Shown here: in pieces, positions 1 through 7,933 of the stretch
Layout of the letters: each line of letters begins with the position of its first letter
Position numbering within the stretch: the stretch's first letter is position 1
Assembly (NCBI GenBank): GCA_007121455.1
Contig: SKKN01000023.1
Span: 62,001-126,000 of the forward strand
Source of the DNA: Gemmatimonadota bacterium
GTDB lineage: Bacteria > Gemmatimonadota > Gemmatimonadetes > Longimicrobiales > Gaopeijiaceae
DNA length: 64,000 bases
Reading direction: 5' to 3'
Program-made: the position numbers and the translations under genes
Notes under the pieces: model-generated
Told to the model about the DNA's origin: nothing
What the model saw: only the letters and a program-made list of their open reading frames with translations
The model's database searches: none

Positions 1-252
1 GGGGTGATCGAAGAGGGCGCACCCCCCGGCACGTTTTTCTGCGGGGATGGTGCCCTTCGCCACTCCGAGGCCCTGATGTCCGCGGGTCACCCCGTTCTCG
101 CCCTCCCGGCCGGGATCCCCACCGCAGAAGGCCTCCTCCAGGTGCACCGAGCCCTCGGCTCCCGTCCTCCCGAGACGGCGCCCGGGCGATGGGAGCCGGA
201 GTACCTCCGAGCGTGGAAAGGAGTGAGGCTCCAGATCGAGTCCGCGACGTGA
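1..252 (+). CDS. tsaB: TsaB, tRNA t6A37 biosynthesis protein (3' part only)
   Basis: This is the C-terminal 83 codons of an ORF that is open at the left edge of the window. The closing segment contains 'PEYLRAWK', which resembles the conserved C-terminal 'P-x-Y-L-R' motif of TsaB, the ASKHA-fold partner of TsaD in making threonylcarbamoyladenosine on tRNA. The stop TGA overlaps the GTG start of rimI, and tsaB-rimI is a common bacterial gene pair. The catalytic-fold N-terminus lies outside the window, so the call rests on the tail motif and the neighbour. Confidence 0.72.
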   Translation, partial: GVIEEGAPPGTFFCGDGALRHSEALMSAGHPVLALPAGIPTAEGLLQVHRALGSRPPETAPGRWEPEYLRAWKGVRLQIESAT

Positions 253-842
253 GCCGGCAACGCCTCGACCCGCACGTGTCTCTGGACCAGGGTGCCGCCG
301 TACCCTCCAGCTCACCGGTCCGGGTCCGGCCCATGGTGGCCGAAGACGTGCCCCAGGTGATCGAAATCGAGCGACGTGCGTTCTCCACTCCCTGGTCGGG
401 CAAGGCGTTTCGAGACCTTCTGGAGCATGACGAGGTCTTGCTCCGCGTCCTGGAGGTACCGGACGGCGAGGCGGTGGACCAGGAGGGTGAGCACCGGGTC
501 GAGGGGAGCGGCGCAGCGACTCCGCCCGAGGGCGAGGATTCGACCGCGAGGGGTGCCGTGGCCGGATACGCGGTGACCTGGGCTTTGGGTCGAGAGGGGG
601 AGTTGGCCAACTTCGCCCTGGCAGAGCGTTATCGCGGGCGCGGGCTCGCGAGCTGGTTCCTCGATGCGCTCCTGGCAGAAATCCGGGAGCGCGGCGTTCG
701 GACCCTCTTTCTCGAGGTTCGCGCTTCGAACGAGCCGGCGCTACGCCTCTACAGGACGATCGGCTTCCAGGAGGTCGGTCGTCGGTCCGGATATTACACC
801 CATCCACCCGAGGATGCACTGATCATGCTCAAGGAGCTCTGA
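249..842 (+). CDS. rimI: RimI-type ribosomal protein S18 alanine N-acetyltransferase
   Basis: A GNAT-fold acetyltransferase of 197 aa. RimI acetylates the N-terminal alanine of ribosomal protein S18. Visible are the N-terminal '[16 protein letters not shown]' strand-helix, the acetyl-CoA motif A '[16 protein letters not shown]', and the motif '[19 protein letters not shown]' that is typical of RimI. I chose GTG at 249 because it overlaps the tsaB stop as GTGA, a junction used repeatedly in this window. An upstream ATG at 189 would only add residues encoded inside tsaB. An acidic, low-complexity insertion of about 30 residues separates the two central strands where other RimI proteins have a short turn. 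Confidence 0.88.
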   Translation: MSRQRLDPHVSLDQGAAVPSSSPVRVRPMVAEDVPQVIEIERRAFSTPWSGKAFRDLLEHDEVLLRVLEVPDGEAVDQEGEHRVEGSGAATPPEGEDSTARGAVAGYAVTWALGREGELANFALAERYRGRGLASWFLDALLAEIRERGVRTLFLEVRASNEPALRLYRTIGFQEVGRRSGYYTHPPEDALIMLKEL

Positions 843-844
843 CG

Positions 845-1831
845 ATGTCCCGCTTCCCGCTTTATCGCTCTCGTCGGTTTCGCCGAACGGAATCCCTCCG
901 TTCCCTCGTTCGCGAAACGCGGCTCTCTGCGGAAGGGCTCGTCCTGCCTCTCTTCGTGATGCCGGGTACGGGCGTGCGGGAGAACGTGGCTTCGATGCCG
1001 GGAGTGGATCGCACCTCCGTGGATGAGCTCGTGCGCGACGGGGAAGCCGCTCTTCAGGCCGGGGTTCGCGCCGTCCTCCTCTTCGGGATCCCGTCGAAGA
1101 AGGATGAGCGGGGGAGCGGTGCCTACGCGGAGGATGGAATCGTCCAGCAGGCGGTGCGCCGGCTCACGGAGGAGGTTCCGGAGCTCGTCGTGATCACCGA
1201 CCTTTGCCTGTGCGAGTACATGTCCCATGGGCATTGCGGGGTCCTGGAAGATGGAGAGGTTCTGAACGATCCCACCCTCGAGCTCCTAGCCCGGACCGCC
1301 GTGAGCCAGGCTCGCGCGGGTGCCGATGTCATTGCTCCGTCCGACATGATGGACGGGCGAGTCGGGGCGATTCGGGCCGCACTCGACGAAGCGGGGTTCA
1401 CGGAGCTTCCGATCCTCAGCTATGCCGCGAAGTTCGCGTCCGCATTCTACGGGCCCTTTCGAGACGCTGCCGATTCATCCCCCACTTCGGGCGACCGAAG
1501 GGGCTATCAGATGGATGCAGCGAATGCGGACGAAGCTCTGCGCGAGGTCTTCCTCGATCTGGAAGAGGGGGCGGACGCGGTCATGGTCAAGCCCGCCCTT
1601 CCTTACCTGGACGTCATCCAGAAGGTGAAGGAGGAGACCGGGTACCCCGTTGCGGCGTACCATGTCTCGGGCGAATACGCGGCGATCATGGCAGCTCATG
1701 AGAAAGGATGGCTGGATGCCGATGCCTGCCTCCTGGAAATCTTTCTGGCCCTGCGTCGCGCCGGCGCCGACATCGTCATCTCGTACGGCGCTCGCCGTCT
1801 CGCACGGTCCCTCCGGCAGGGACCGGGGTAG
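845..1831 (+). CDS. hemB: Delta-aminolevulinic acid dehydratase (porphobilinogen synthase)
   Basis: HemB condenses two 5-aminolevulinate molecules into porphobilinogen in the cytoplasm, the second common step of haem synthesis. The 328-aa protein is the usual length. The two Schiff-base lysines are visible as K196 in 'YAAKFAS' and K249 in '[10 protein letters not shown]'. The metal-site segment is '[13 protein letters not shown]' with C121, C123 and C131, the pattern of zinc-dependent HemB. The ATG lies two bases after the rimI stop, so hemB probably shares the tsaB-rimI transcript. hemA (4090) and hemL (34221) for the preceding steps are also in this window. Confidence 0.97.
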   Translation: MSRFPLYRSRRFRRTESLRSLVRETRLSAEGLVLPLFVMPGTGVRENVASMPGVDRTSVDELVRDGEAALQAGVRAVLLFGIPSKKDERGSGAYAEDGIVQQAVRRLTEEVPELVVITDLCLCEYMSHGHCGVLEDGEVLNDPTLELLARTAVSQARAGADVIAPSDMMDGRVGAIRAALDEAGFTELPILSYAAKFASAFYGPFRDAADSSPTSGDRRGYQMDAANADEALREVFLDLEEGADAVMVKPALPYLDVIQKVKEETGYPVAAYHVSGEYAAIMAAHEKGWLDADACLLEIFLALRRAGADIVISYGARRLARSLRQGPG

Positions 1832-1894
1832 GCCTCGGCAGGTCCCCTGGATGCAACGGTGGAAACATCTGTAGTCAACGAGGGGCTCGTCGCG

Positions 1895-1923
1895 TTGACC
1901 GGGTTCCGGCAGCCCGGTATCTT
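1895..1923 (+). promoter_or_regulatory. Sigma70-type promoter for the LysM gene
   Basis: TTGACC (1895-1900) and TATCTT (1918-1923) are separated by 17 bases, inside the hemB-LysM intergenic gap. The predicted transcript start is near 1930, giving a leader of about 47 bases. The same -10 hexamer TATCTT recurs in the ftcD promoter at 17395. Confidence 0.6.
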
Positions 1924-1976
1924 CCACCGTACGCGGGAAACCGCATGTTCCCTTTTTGTTCAGGGAAGGAGTCCTC

Positions 1977-3170
1977 ATGGTCCGCTCCGGTGGGACGATT
2001 TCCGCTCTGCTCGCTCTCATCGCTTTCTTTTCGGTGCTTCCGGCGGCGGCTCAGGCCCCGACGGAGGATGTTCGGATTCATACCGTCGCCGAGGGGGAGA
2101 CCCTGGGGTCCATCGCCGAGCGGTACTACGGTGATTCGGCTGCGTGGCCGCGGATCGTGGACGTGGACGGGAACCAGATCGAGGACCCGAATCGCATTTC
2201 GGTCGGCCAGGATCTGAGAGTTCCGGACGTGGAGCGCCGGGCTCATCTGGTGAGTAGGGTGGACCCCGCGCACGACGATGCCGGAACTTCCGGATCGAGC
2301 AGAAGCGCGGGCGAGCGTTCGAGTAGGGAGGTGGAGACGCTCGAGGCCGTCCGGGCGCGGCAGGCACTGGCACGATTCTCCACGTTCGAGCCGGCGGAAG
2401 CACCCCTCCGCAGGGGCGAACGAACCGTGTTCTTCCAGGATCCCGCACTCCTGCGTCCGGAAACCGCCATCGACTCATGGCAGCCGGAGGATCTGCCGGC
2501 GATTCCGGTGGAGATCTTCAGGGGGGCGAGTTGGCTTCTGCAGCCAGGGGAGGAACTGGAAGCCTTTGGACGAATTTCCGATTTCGCAGGGGATCAGGAC
2601 GTCCGTCTCTTTCGAACCACGATCCAGCATCTGGACCTGGTCCGCGGTGTCTTCGACGGGGACCGGCGCCCCGAGCCCGGGGAGCGCTACCTGATCGTGC
2701 GATTGGACCGAGAGATGGACGGAGTGGGTACTGTGGTGATCCCGACCGGCCGTGCGAGGGTCCGGCGGGTGGACTCGGCTGGGGCTGTCCTCGAGGTATT
2801 TCGGGAGTATGATCGCATCCAGCTCGGCCAGTATCTCGTCGCCGATCGGGACGCGGGCCCGGCCACCGCGTCCACGGCGAGCCCGACGGACGAGGTTCTG
2901 GAGGCCAGTATCCTCGCGTTCGAGCGCGAGCGGGAGATCCAATTCCGGAACGACCGTGCCTTTCTCGACGTCGGCCGGCGCGAGGGGGTTCGACCGGGCG
3001 ATGAGTTCGTCCTCGTTCTGGGGGCGGACGATGGATGGAGAGGTCGTCCCGTCGCACGATTTCAACTCGTGGGCGTCAGGGAGAAAACCTCGACGGCGCG
3101 GGTCCTTACGACGACGTCCCGCGAGGTGCGGGCGGGGCTCACCGTCCAGCTTGATCGCCGGATGCCGTGA
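1977..3170 (+). CDS. Secreted LysM-domain protein with FlgT-like C-terminal module
   Basis: A 397-aa exported protein. The ATG at 1977 has an AAGGAG five bases upstream and starts a clear signal peptide ending 'AAAQA'. Residues about 34-83 form a LysM domain ('HTVAEGETLGSIAERYYGD'), a peptidoglycan-binding fold. The last 70 residues include 'GRREGVRPGDEFVLVLG', resembling the G-x-x-x-G-V-x-x-G-D turn of FlgT C-terminal-like domains. The middle is not recognised. It probably sits in the periplasm or at the cell wall. It has its own promoter and is followed by the HemX-like gene, but nothing shows a haem role. Function unknown beyond likely wall binding. Confidence 0.8.
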   Translation: MVRSGGTISALLALIAFFSVLPAAAQAPTEDVRIHTVAEGETLGSIAERYYGDSAAWPRIVDVDGNQIEDPNRISVGQDLRVPDVERRAHLVSRVDPAHDDAGTSGSSRSAGERSSREVETLEAVRARQALARFSTFEPAEAPLRRGERTVFFQDPALLRPETAIDSWQPEDLPAIPVEIFRGASWLLQPGEELEAFGRISDFAGDQDVRLFRTTIQHLDLVRGVFDGDRRPEPGERYLIVRLDREMDGVGTVVIPTGRARVRRVDSAGAVLEVFREYDRIQLGQYLVADRDAGPATASTASPTDEVLEASILAFEREREIQFRNDRAFLDVGRREGVRPGDEFVLVLGADDGWRGRPVARFQLVGVREKTSTARVLTTTSREVRAGLTVQLDRRMP

Positions 3171-3201
3171 TCACTTTGTTTTCTCATAGGGCGATCGAGG
3201 C

Positions 3202-4011
3202 TTGATCCACACTGCGGCCCTCCTCTTCTACATTGGTGCGTTCGCCCTCTGGGTCCGTTTTCTCTGGAGCGGGTCTCGGGGGCGTGGGCCTTTGCTGGCG
3301 TCTGTTCTCGCGTTGCTGGGCGTCGTCCTCCACGGGACTTCGCTCGCCCTCTTCTACCTGGAGCACGACGAGTTGCCTCTCGTGGGCCCGGGTGCGGCTC
3401 TGTCCTCCCTGGCATTCGTAGGAGGGCTTGCACTCCTCGTTCTCCTTCCGTTGCGCGAGGTGGCGCGGGTTGCGATCGTGCTCCTCCCGTTCGTGATCGT
3501 TCTTCAGGCGGTCGCCCTCGCCATCGGAGTCCGGCCGGCTGCCGCCGCGATCGACTTCCAGGGAGCCGGCTTCATCCTCCACGTCGCGTTCGCGTTCGCG
3601 GGGTTTCAGGCCTTTGCGCTCGCGTGCGCCGCAGGCACGCTCTATCTGATCCAATTCCATGAGCTCAAGACAAAGCGCATCGGCAAGATCTTTCGGTTCA
3701 CGCCGCCGTTGGCCACTCTGGACACCCTGGGACGCGTGGGGGTCTGGTCCGGGCTCGTGTGCCTCAGCCTCTCCCTTTCCCTCGGTTGGGCGTGGACCCT
3801 CACGTACCGGGACTCGCTCGAGATCACGGACCCGAAGGTCGTCTGGTCGGTCTTGAGTTGGTTTACGTTCCTGGGCGTGGTCGTGGCCCGCCGACTCGGG
3901 GATCAGCCCGAGTACCGGGGGGCGGTCGCGGCGGTCCTGGGATTCGGGGTGGTCGTAGCGACCTTTCTGGTTCTGCGGGTCACGGTGGGTGCCGAGGGCC
4001 TCTTCCTCTAG
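3202..4011 (+). CDS. HemX/CcsA-family cytochrome c assembly membrane protein
   Basis: A 269-aa polytopic membrane protein with about eight hydrophobic segments. The segment 'DPKVVWSVLSWFTF' near residue 210 matches the 'DPKEtWalitW' signature of the CcsA/CcmC/HemX family (Pfam cytochrome C assembly protein). A 'GWAW' motif lies just before it in place of the classical tryptophan-rich loop. In Bacillus, hemX lies next to hemA, as here, which favours a HemX-like role in tuning HemA or haem handling over full cytochrome c synthase activity. The start is TTG at 3202 with a poor ribosome-binding site, so the N-terminus is uncertain. Confidence 0.82.
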   Translation: MIHTAALLFYIGAFALWVRFLWSGSRGRGPLLASVLALLGVVLHGTSLALFYLEHDELPLVGPGAALSSLAFVGGLALLVLLPLREVARVAIVLLPFVIVLQAVALAIGVRPAAAAIDFQGAGFILHVAFAFAGFQAFALACAAGTLYLIQFHELKTKRIGKIFRFTPPLATLDTLGRVGVWSGLVCLSLSLSLGWAWTLTYRDSLEITDPKVVWSVLSWFTFLGVVVARRLGDQPEYRGAVAAVLGFGVVVATFLVLRVTVGAEGLFL

Positions 4012-4012
4012 G

Positions 4013-4093
4013 ATGAGTACGCGGATGGCGAGCGACGTGGCACGCTCCAGGTGCGCCGCGGCCGAGTTGGCCGGGGCGAGGAGGGCGACATGA
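4013..4093 (+). other. Possible 26-codon leader ORF coupled to hemA
   Basis: An ORF of 26 codons plus stop fills the gap between the HemX-like gene and hemA. Its ATG lies one base after the previous stop. Its TGA overlaps the hemA ATG as ATGA, the junction type used throughout this window. The peptide begins MSTRMASDV and is rich in Ala and Arg. No good ribosome-binding site is visible, so it may be chance. If translated, it would couple HemX-like and HemA synthesis. Confidence 0.25.
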
Positions 4094-5613
4094 CGCTGGT
4101 TGTCGTGGGCGTGAGCCACCGGACCGCACCCATCGACGTGCGGGAGCGGTTCTGGTTCGGACCCGAGGAGGCTTCCAGGGCGCTGCTGAATCTCCGGAGC
4201 GAGGACGGCATCGAGGAAGCCGTGCTCCTGTCGACATGTAATCGGACGGAGGTGTATCTCTTCCCCTCCGATGGCGAAACGGCGATCCAGGCCGTAGAAC
4301 GGATGCTGGCCCGAAAGGTCGGGCCGCTCGAAGACGACCTCCGCTCCTATCTCTTTCAGCACCAGGGGCAGGATGCGGCTCAGCACCTCTTCCGGGTCTC
4401 CTCCGGACTGGATTCGATGGTGACCGGGGAGGCGGAGATCCAGGGTCAGGTGCGCGAAGCCTATGCGCGTTCCACCGAGCTCCCGATCGAACCTCCGATG
4501 GCCGGCCCGGTCCTGAATCGTCTCTTCCAGATGTCCCTCGCCGTTGGCGGGAGGGTCCGCGCCGAGACCGGGCTTGGAGAGGGGGCGGCATCCGTCGCTT
4601 CGGTGGCCGTCGAGCTCGCCAAGAAGATCTTCGGCTCCTTGAGGGGGAAGAACGTCCTCATACTGGGAGCCGGCGCCACGGGGGAGCTCATCGTCGAGGC
4701 TCTGGCACGGGAAGGGGCGGAGGGGGTCATCGTTGCGAATCGGACGTACGAGAGGGCGGTGAACCTGGCGGAACGCCTTCACGGGCATGCGATCCACTTC
4801 GACCGCCTGCCCGATGGCGTCGCGTCGGCCGACATCGTTCTCTCCTCCACGGCCGCGCCACACGCGGTCCTTTCCCGCCGCGTGCTCTATCAAGCGTTTC
4901 CGGGAGGGATCCGGCAGCCCCTCTTCGTGATCGACATCGCGATTCCCCGAGACGTCGATCCGGCCGTCGGGGACGAGCCGAACGTGTTTCTTTACAACCT
5001 CGACGACCTGCAGCAGATCGTGGACGAGCATGTCCAGGTTCGCCGCGGTGCAGTGCCGGCTGCGGGCCGACTCATCGAGGCGCAGCTTGGAGAGTTCTCC
5101 GACTGGCTCGCCTCCCAGGAGGTCGTTCCGCTCATCCGGGACCTCAGGGGCCGCGGGGAGGAGATTCGAGGCCGCGAGCTGGAGCGCCTCTATCGACGCC
5201 TTCCCGAGCTTTCCGAGGAAGAGCGGGAACGGGTGGAGGAGTTCTCGAAGCGCTTTCTCAACAAGCTCCTCCACGATCCGACGATTCGGTTACGGAAGGG
5301 ACTTCCTCACGGTGATCCGGGTGATCTGGTCGAAACCGTGCGGTTTCTATATGGGCTCGAAGATCTCGAAGAGTACGAGGAAGATCGTGTGGGGCGGGAA
5401 GGCGGGGCGTTCACCGAGGAGCAGGGCTCGGCCCGCGTTGGTGCCGAAGAGGGCGTTGATCCGGAGGAGGATGACGTGGGAGAGGAAGAGGGCGACAAGG
5501 GAAAGGGTGGTGAGGGGAACGAGCGGCCCGAGCCGAGAGGGTCGAGTGGGCGAGGGGGGCCGGGGATCAGCGCGGCGCGCCCTGCCGGGCGCAGCGGGCA
5601 GAGGCGTAAATGA
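4090..5613 (+). CDS. hemA: Glutamyl-tRNA reductase with long charged C-terminal tail
   Basis: HemA reduces glutamyl-tRNA(Glu) to glutamate-1-semialdehyde with NADPH, the committed step of the C5 haem pathway. ATG 4090 follows a GAGGAGGG site. The start 'MTLVVVGVSHRTAPIDVRE' is canonical, the catalytic cysteine is C50 in 'STCNRTE', and the NADPH site is 'LILGAGATGELIVEAL'. The dimerisation domain ends near 'ETVRFLYGLEDLEE'. The family usually ends about there (420-450 aa), but this protein runs on for some 80 residues rich in Glu, Gly and Arg, to 507 aa. The next product in the pathway is made by HemL (34221). Confidence 0.95.
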   Translation: MTLVVVGVSHRTAPIDVRERFWFGPEEASRALLNLRSEDGIEEAVLLSTCNRTEVYLFPSDGETAIQAVERMLARKVGPLEDDLRSYLFQHQGQDAAQHLFRVSSGLDSMVTGEAEIQGQVREAYARSTELPIEPPMAGPVLNRLFQMSLAVGGRVRAETGLGEGAASVASVAVELAKKIFGSLRGKNVLILGAGATGELIVEALAREGAEGVIVANRTYERAVNLAERLHGHAIHFDRLPDGVASADIVLSSTAAPHAVLSRRVLYQAFPGGIRQPLFVIDIAIPRDVDPAVGDEPNVFLYNLDDLQQIVDEHVQVRRGAVPAAGRLIEAQLGEFSDWLASQEVVPLIRDLRGRGEEIRGRELERLYRRLPELSEEERERVEEFSKRFLNKLLHDPTIRLRKGLPHGDPGDLVETVRFLYGLEDLEEYEEDRVGREGGAFTEEQGSARVGAEEGVDPEEDDVGEEEGDKGKGGEGNERPEPRGSSGRGGPGISAARPAGRSGQRRK

Positions 5614-6662
5614 CCTCACGATCGAGCGCGGACATGACGGGAGAGGCCGCGGATACCGATGATCCTTTCGAAGAGGAGCCTCGGAGGGTCCTCGTCACAG
5701 GGGGCGCCGGGTTCATTGGAAGCCACGTGGTCGACGCACATCTCGCGCGTGGCGACCGGGTCTGGGTCGTCGACGACCTCTCAACCGGACGGAGGGCGAA
5801 CCTCCCCCCGGGTGCGGAGTTCCTGGAAGCCGACATACAGGGGGCTGCGGTCCGGGATCTCATGCGCGAGGTCCGATTCGATCTGGTGAACCATCATGCT
5901 GCCCAGGTCGACGTGCGGTTCTCCGTTCGCGAGCCCGCTCGGGACGCGCGTGTGAACACGCTGGGGCTCCTGAACCTCCTCGAAGGGTGTATCCGGACGA
6001 ACGTTCGCCGCGTGGTCTACGTCTCCAGTGGAGGAGTGATCTACGGAGAGCCGGAGACGATCCCCACCCCCGAGACGGCGCCGAAGCTTCCCCTCTCACC
6101 CTACGGGGTATCGAAGCTGGCCGGGGAACAGTATCTCCACTACTATCGGACCGTCCACGGCCTGGATTACGTCGCCCTCCGGTATTCGAACGTTTACGGG
6201 CCCCGCCAGGACCCGCACGGAGAGGCAGGAGTGGTGGCGATCTTTTCCCACCGCCTCCTTTCGGGAGAGGAGCTCCTGATCTTCGGGGACGGCGAGCAGA
6301 CGCGCGACTACGTGTACGTGAGAGACGTCGTTCATGCGAATCTGAAGGCGGCGGATCTTGTGCTTCCGGATACTCCTGCGGGGGGCCGGCACGGCGGGCT
6401 GGACGAACGAGCCTTCAACGTGGGATCGGGCAGTGGGGCGAGCGTGAACCGTCTCGCTGACTTCCTGGAAGACGTATCGGGCCTGCGGACCGGAAGGGTC
6501 TTCCGGAGCCCACGCCCTGGCGAGCTGCGGCACTCGACGCTCGATGTGGGACGGCTGAAGGGTCGAGGCTGGGCGCCACGCTGGACGTTGAAGGACGGAC
6601 TCCGGGAAACGTTCCGGCACATTGCCGAATCCACTGATTCCAAAGCCGAGCCATCGACTTGA
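5610..6662 (+). CDS. NAD-dependent nucleotide-sugar epimerase/dehydratase (GalE-like)
   Basis: An extended short-chain dehydrogenase of 350 aa. The Rossmann motif is 'VLVTGGAGFIGSHVVD' and the catalytic Y-x-x-x-K is in 'SPYGVSKLAGEQYL'. A 'YSNVYGPRQDPHGEAGVVA' loop and an 'FGDGEQTRDYVYVRDV' motif are typical of UDP-glucose/UDP-GlcNAc 4-epimerases. The exact substrate cannot be read from sequence. The ATG overlaps the hemA stop as ATGA; a second Met at 5634 would remove part of the acidic N-terminal extension. Likely role: supplying an activated sugar for LPS or exopolysaccharide. The link to hemA appears to be transcriptional only. Confidence 0.87.
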   Translation: MTSRSSADMTGEAADTDDPFEEEPRRVLVTGGAGFIGSHVVDAHLARGDRVWVVDDLSTGRRANLPPGAEFLEADIQGAAVRDLMREVRFDLVNHHAAQVDVRFSVREPARDARVNTLGLLNLLEGCIRTNVRRVVYVSSGGVIYGEPETIPTPETAPKLPLSPYGVSKLAGEQYLHYYRTVHGLDYVALRYSNVYGPRQDPHGEAGVVAIFSHRLLSGEELLIFGDGEQTRDYVYVRDVVHANLKAADLVLPDTPAGGRHGGLDERAFNVGSGSGASVNRLADFLEDVSGLRTGRVFRSPRPGELRHSTLDVGRLKGRGWAPRWTLKDGLRETFRHIAESTDSKAEPST

Positions 6663-6675
6663 ACGGGTATAGGGA

Positions 6676-7398
6676 ATGAACCTGCTTTTGATTTCGCTTC
6701 TTCAGGCGACGGGACCGGAGACGACCTGGGACATGGTCATCCAGGGAACCCTGCCGACCAAGCTCATCCTCGCAATCCTGCTCGTGTTCTCGATCGTGAG
6801 TTGGATCTTGATCTTCTGGAAGTGGAGACAGTTCCGGGATCTCCGGGGTCAGGGCGACGAGTTCATCGAGGAAATGGAAAAGGCGCAGCGCCTCGAAGAC
6901 GCCTACAAGGCGATCCTGTCCCTTCCCGACTCGCCGTACGGCCGCGTCTTGAAACAAGGGGTGAACTTCTTCAGCGAGCTTCGGCCGGGCTCTCTGCGTA
7001 AGGACGCGATCGAATCCGCGGGCCTCACGCTCACACAGCTCGAGGTCCTCCGACTCGTGCTCGAGAAGGAAGAGGCGGAGGAACGAGAGGAGTTGGCTGT
7101 CGGGATCACCTGGCTCGCGGTGATTGGATCGGTGTCTCCGCTGCTCGGCCTTTTGGGAACGGTGATCGGTGTGATGAACGCCTTTCTCGGGATCGTGGTC
7201 ACCGGCTCGCCCCACATCGGAGCGGTGGCCCCGGGAGTCGCGGAGGCCCTCATCACCACGGTGATCGGGCTGGCGGTCGCCATTCCAGCGGTGATCGGGT
7301 ACAACTACTTCGTGTCGCGTCTGAACCTCTTCTCCGGGGAGTTGGAGAGCTTCTCGAGCGAGTTCATCGGAACCCTCGCCCGAGAGGGGCGCGTATGA
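6676..7398 (+). CDS. tolQ: TolQ/ExbB-type proton channel protein
   Basis: A MotA/TolQ/ExbB family inner-membrane protein of 240 aa. It has one N-terminal membrane helix (about residues 30-48, ending 'WILIFWKW'), a long cytoplasmic domain, and two C-terminal helices with the conserved stretch 'SVSPLLGLLGTVIGVMNAF' and 'VAEALITTVIGLAVAIPA'. With TolR it forms the proton-driven motor of the Tol-Pal system that draws the outer membrane in at division. The genes that follow (tolR, tolA-like, tolB, pal, cpoB) fix the assignment to Tol rather than ExbB or MotA. Confidence 0.95.
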   Translation: MNLLLISLLQATGPETTWDMVIQGTLPTKLILAILLVFSIVSWILIFWKWRQFRDLRGQGDEFIEEMEKAQRLEDAYKAILSLPDSPYGRVLKQGVNFFSELRPGSLRKDAIESAGLTLTQLEVLRLVLEKEEAEEREELAVGITWLAVIGSVSPLLGLLGTVIGVMNAFLGIVVTGSPHIGAVAPGVAEALITTVIGLAVAIPAVIGYNYFVSRLNLFSGELESFSSEFIGTLAREGRV

Positions 7399-7441
7399 TC
7401 GAAGCAGGGGCAGGGCGAGGAGTCCCCTTCGGGAGGCTTCG

Positions 7442-7888
7442 ATGACGAGGCGAAGGAGCCGGTCTGACCGAAACGATCTGCCGCCGAACGCCGAGATCAA
7501 CATCACGAGCCTGATCGACGTGGCGTTCACGCTTCTCGTTATTTTTCTCATTACGGCTCCGATCCTCCGAGCTGGTTTGGAAGTGGAGCTTCCGCGGGCG
7601 GATGTAGACCCGGTCACCACGCCGCAGGAGCCCTTCTGGGTCACGGTGCAACCGGACGGTTCCATCTGGATCGGTGACGAGACGGAAGTGGCGATGACCG
7701 ACTTCGAGCAGAGCTTCTCACAGCTCGCGCAGGCGGCCTCGCCCGAGATCATCTATGTGCAAGGGGACTCGGCGGCGAGCTACGGACCGGTGGCCCAGGT
7801 GATCGCAACGGTGAACCGCGTGAGTGTGGACCTGGGGATCCGATGGGCGCTGGTGATGTATCCCGAAGGACGGCCCCCGAGCCCATGA
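7442..7888 (+). CDS. tolR: TolR/ExbD-type biopolymer transport protein
   Basis: A 148-aa protein with one N-terminal membrane helix containing the functional aspartate ('NITSLIDVAFTLLVIFLIT'), followed by a periplasmic domain. This is the standard TolR/ExbD architecture, and the Asp in 'SLIDVAFTLL' is the proton-path residue in the family. A GGGAGG lies a few bases upstream of the ATG at 7442. It sits 43 bases after tolQ and 45 before the tolA-like gene, in one operon. Confidence 0.95.
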   Translation: MTRRRSRSDRNDLPPNAEINITSLIDVAFTLLVIFLITAPILRAGLEVELPRADVDPVTTPQEPFWVTVQPDGSIWIGDETEVAMTDFEQSFSQLAQAASPEIIYVQGDSAASYGPVAQVIATVNRVSVDLGIRWALVMYPEGRPPSP

Positions 7889-7933
7889 GGGCCGGCGGTC
7901 GCGCGTTTCGAAAAGAGGGCCGGAAGGGAAGGC

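Noticed and set aside
3184-5274. A 696-codon minus-strand frame across the HemX-like gene and hemA
   Set aside because: It is antisense to two genes with clear family motifs. Its residues are mostly Glu, Arg, Asp and Pro without fold pattern, as expected from GC-rich codon bias.
5347-5619. A 90-codon hydrophobic minus-strand frame over the hemA tail
   Set aside because: Glu-rich GAG codons read as Leu on the other strand, which explains the hydrophobicity. No ribosome-binding site is clear. Kept only as a note under the HemA tail finding.
6415-7752. A 445-codon minus-strand frame over tolQ and tolR
   Set aside because: Antisense shadow of two confidently identified genes, with no domain motif.
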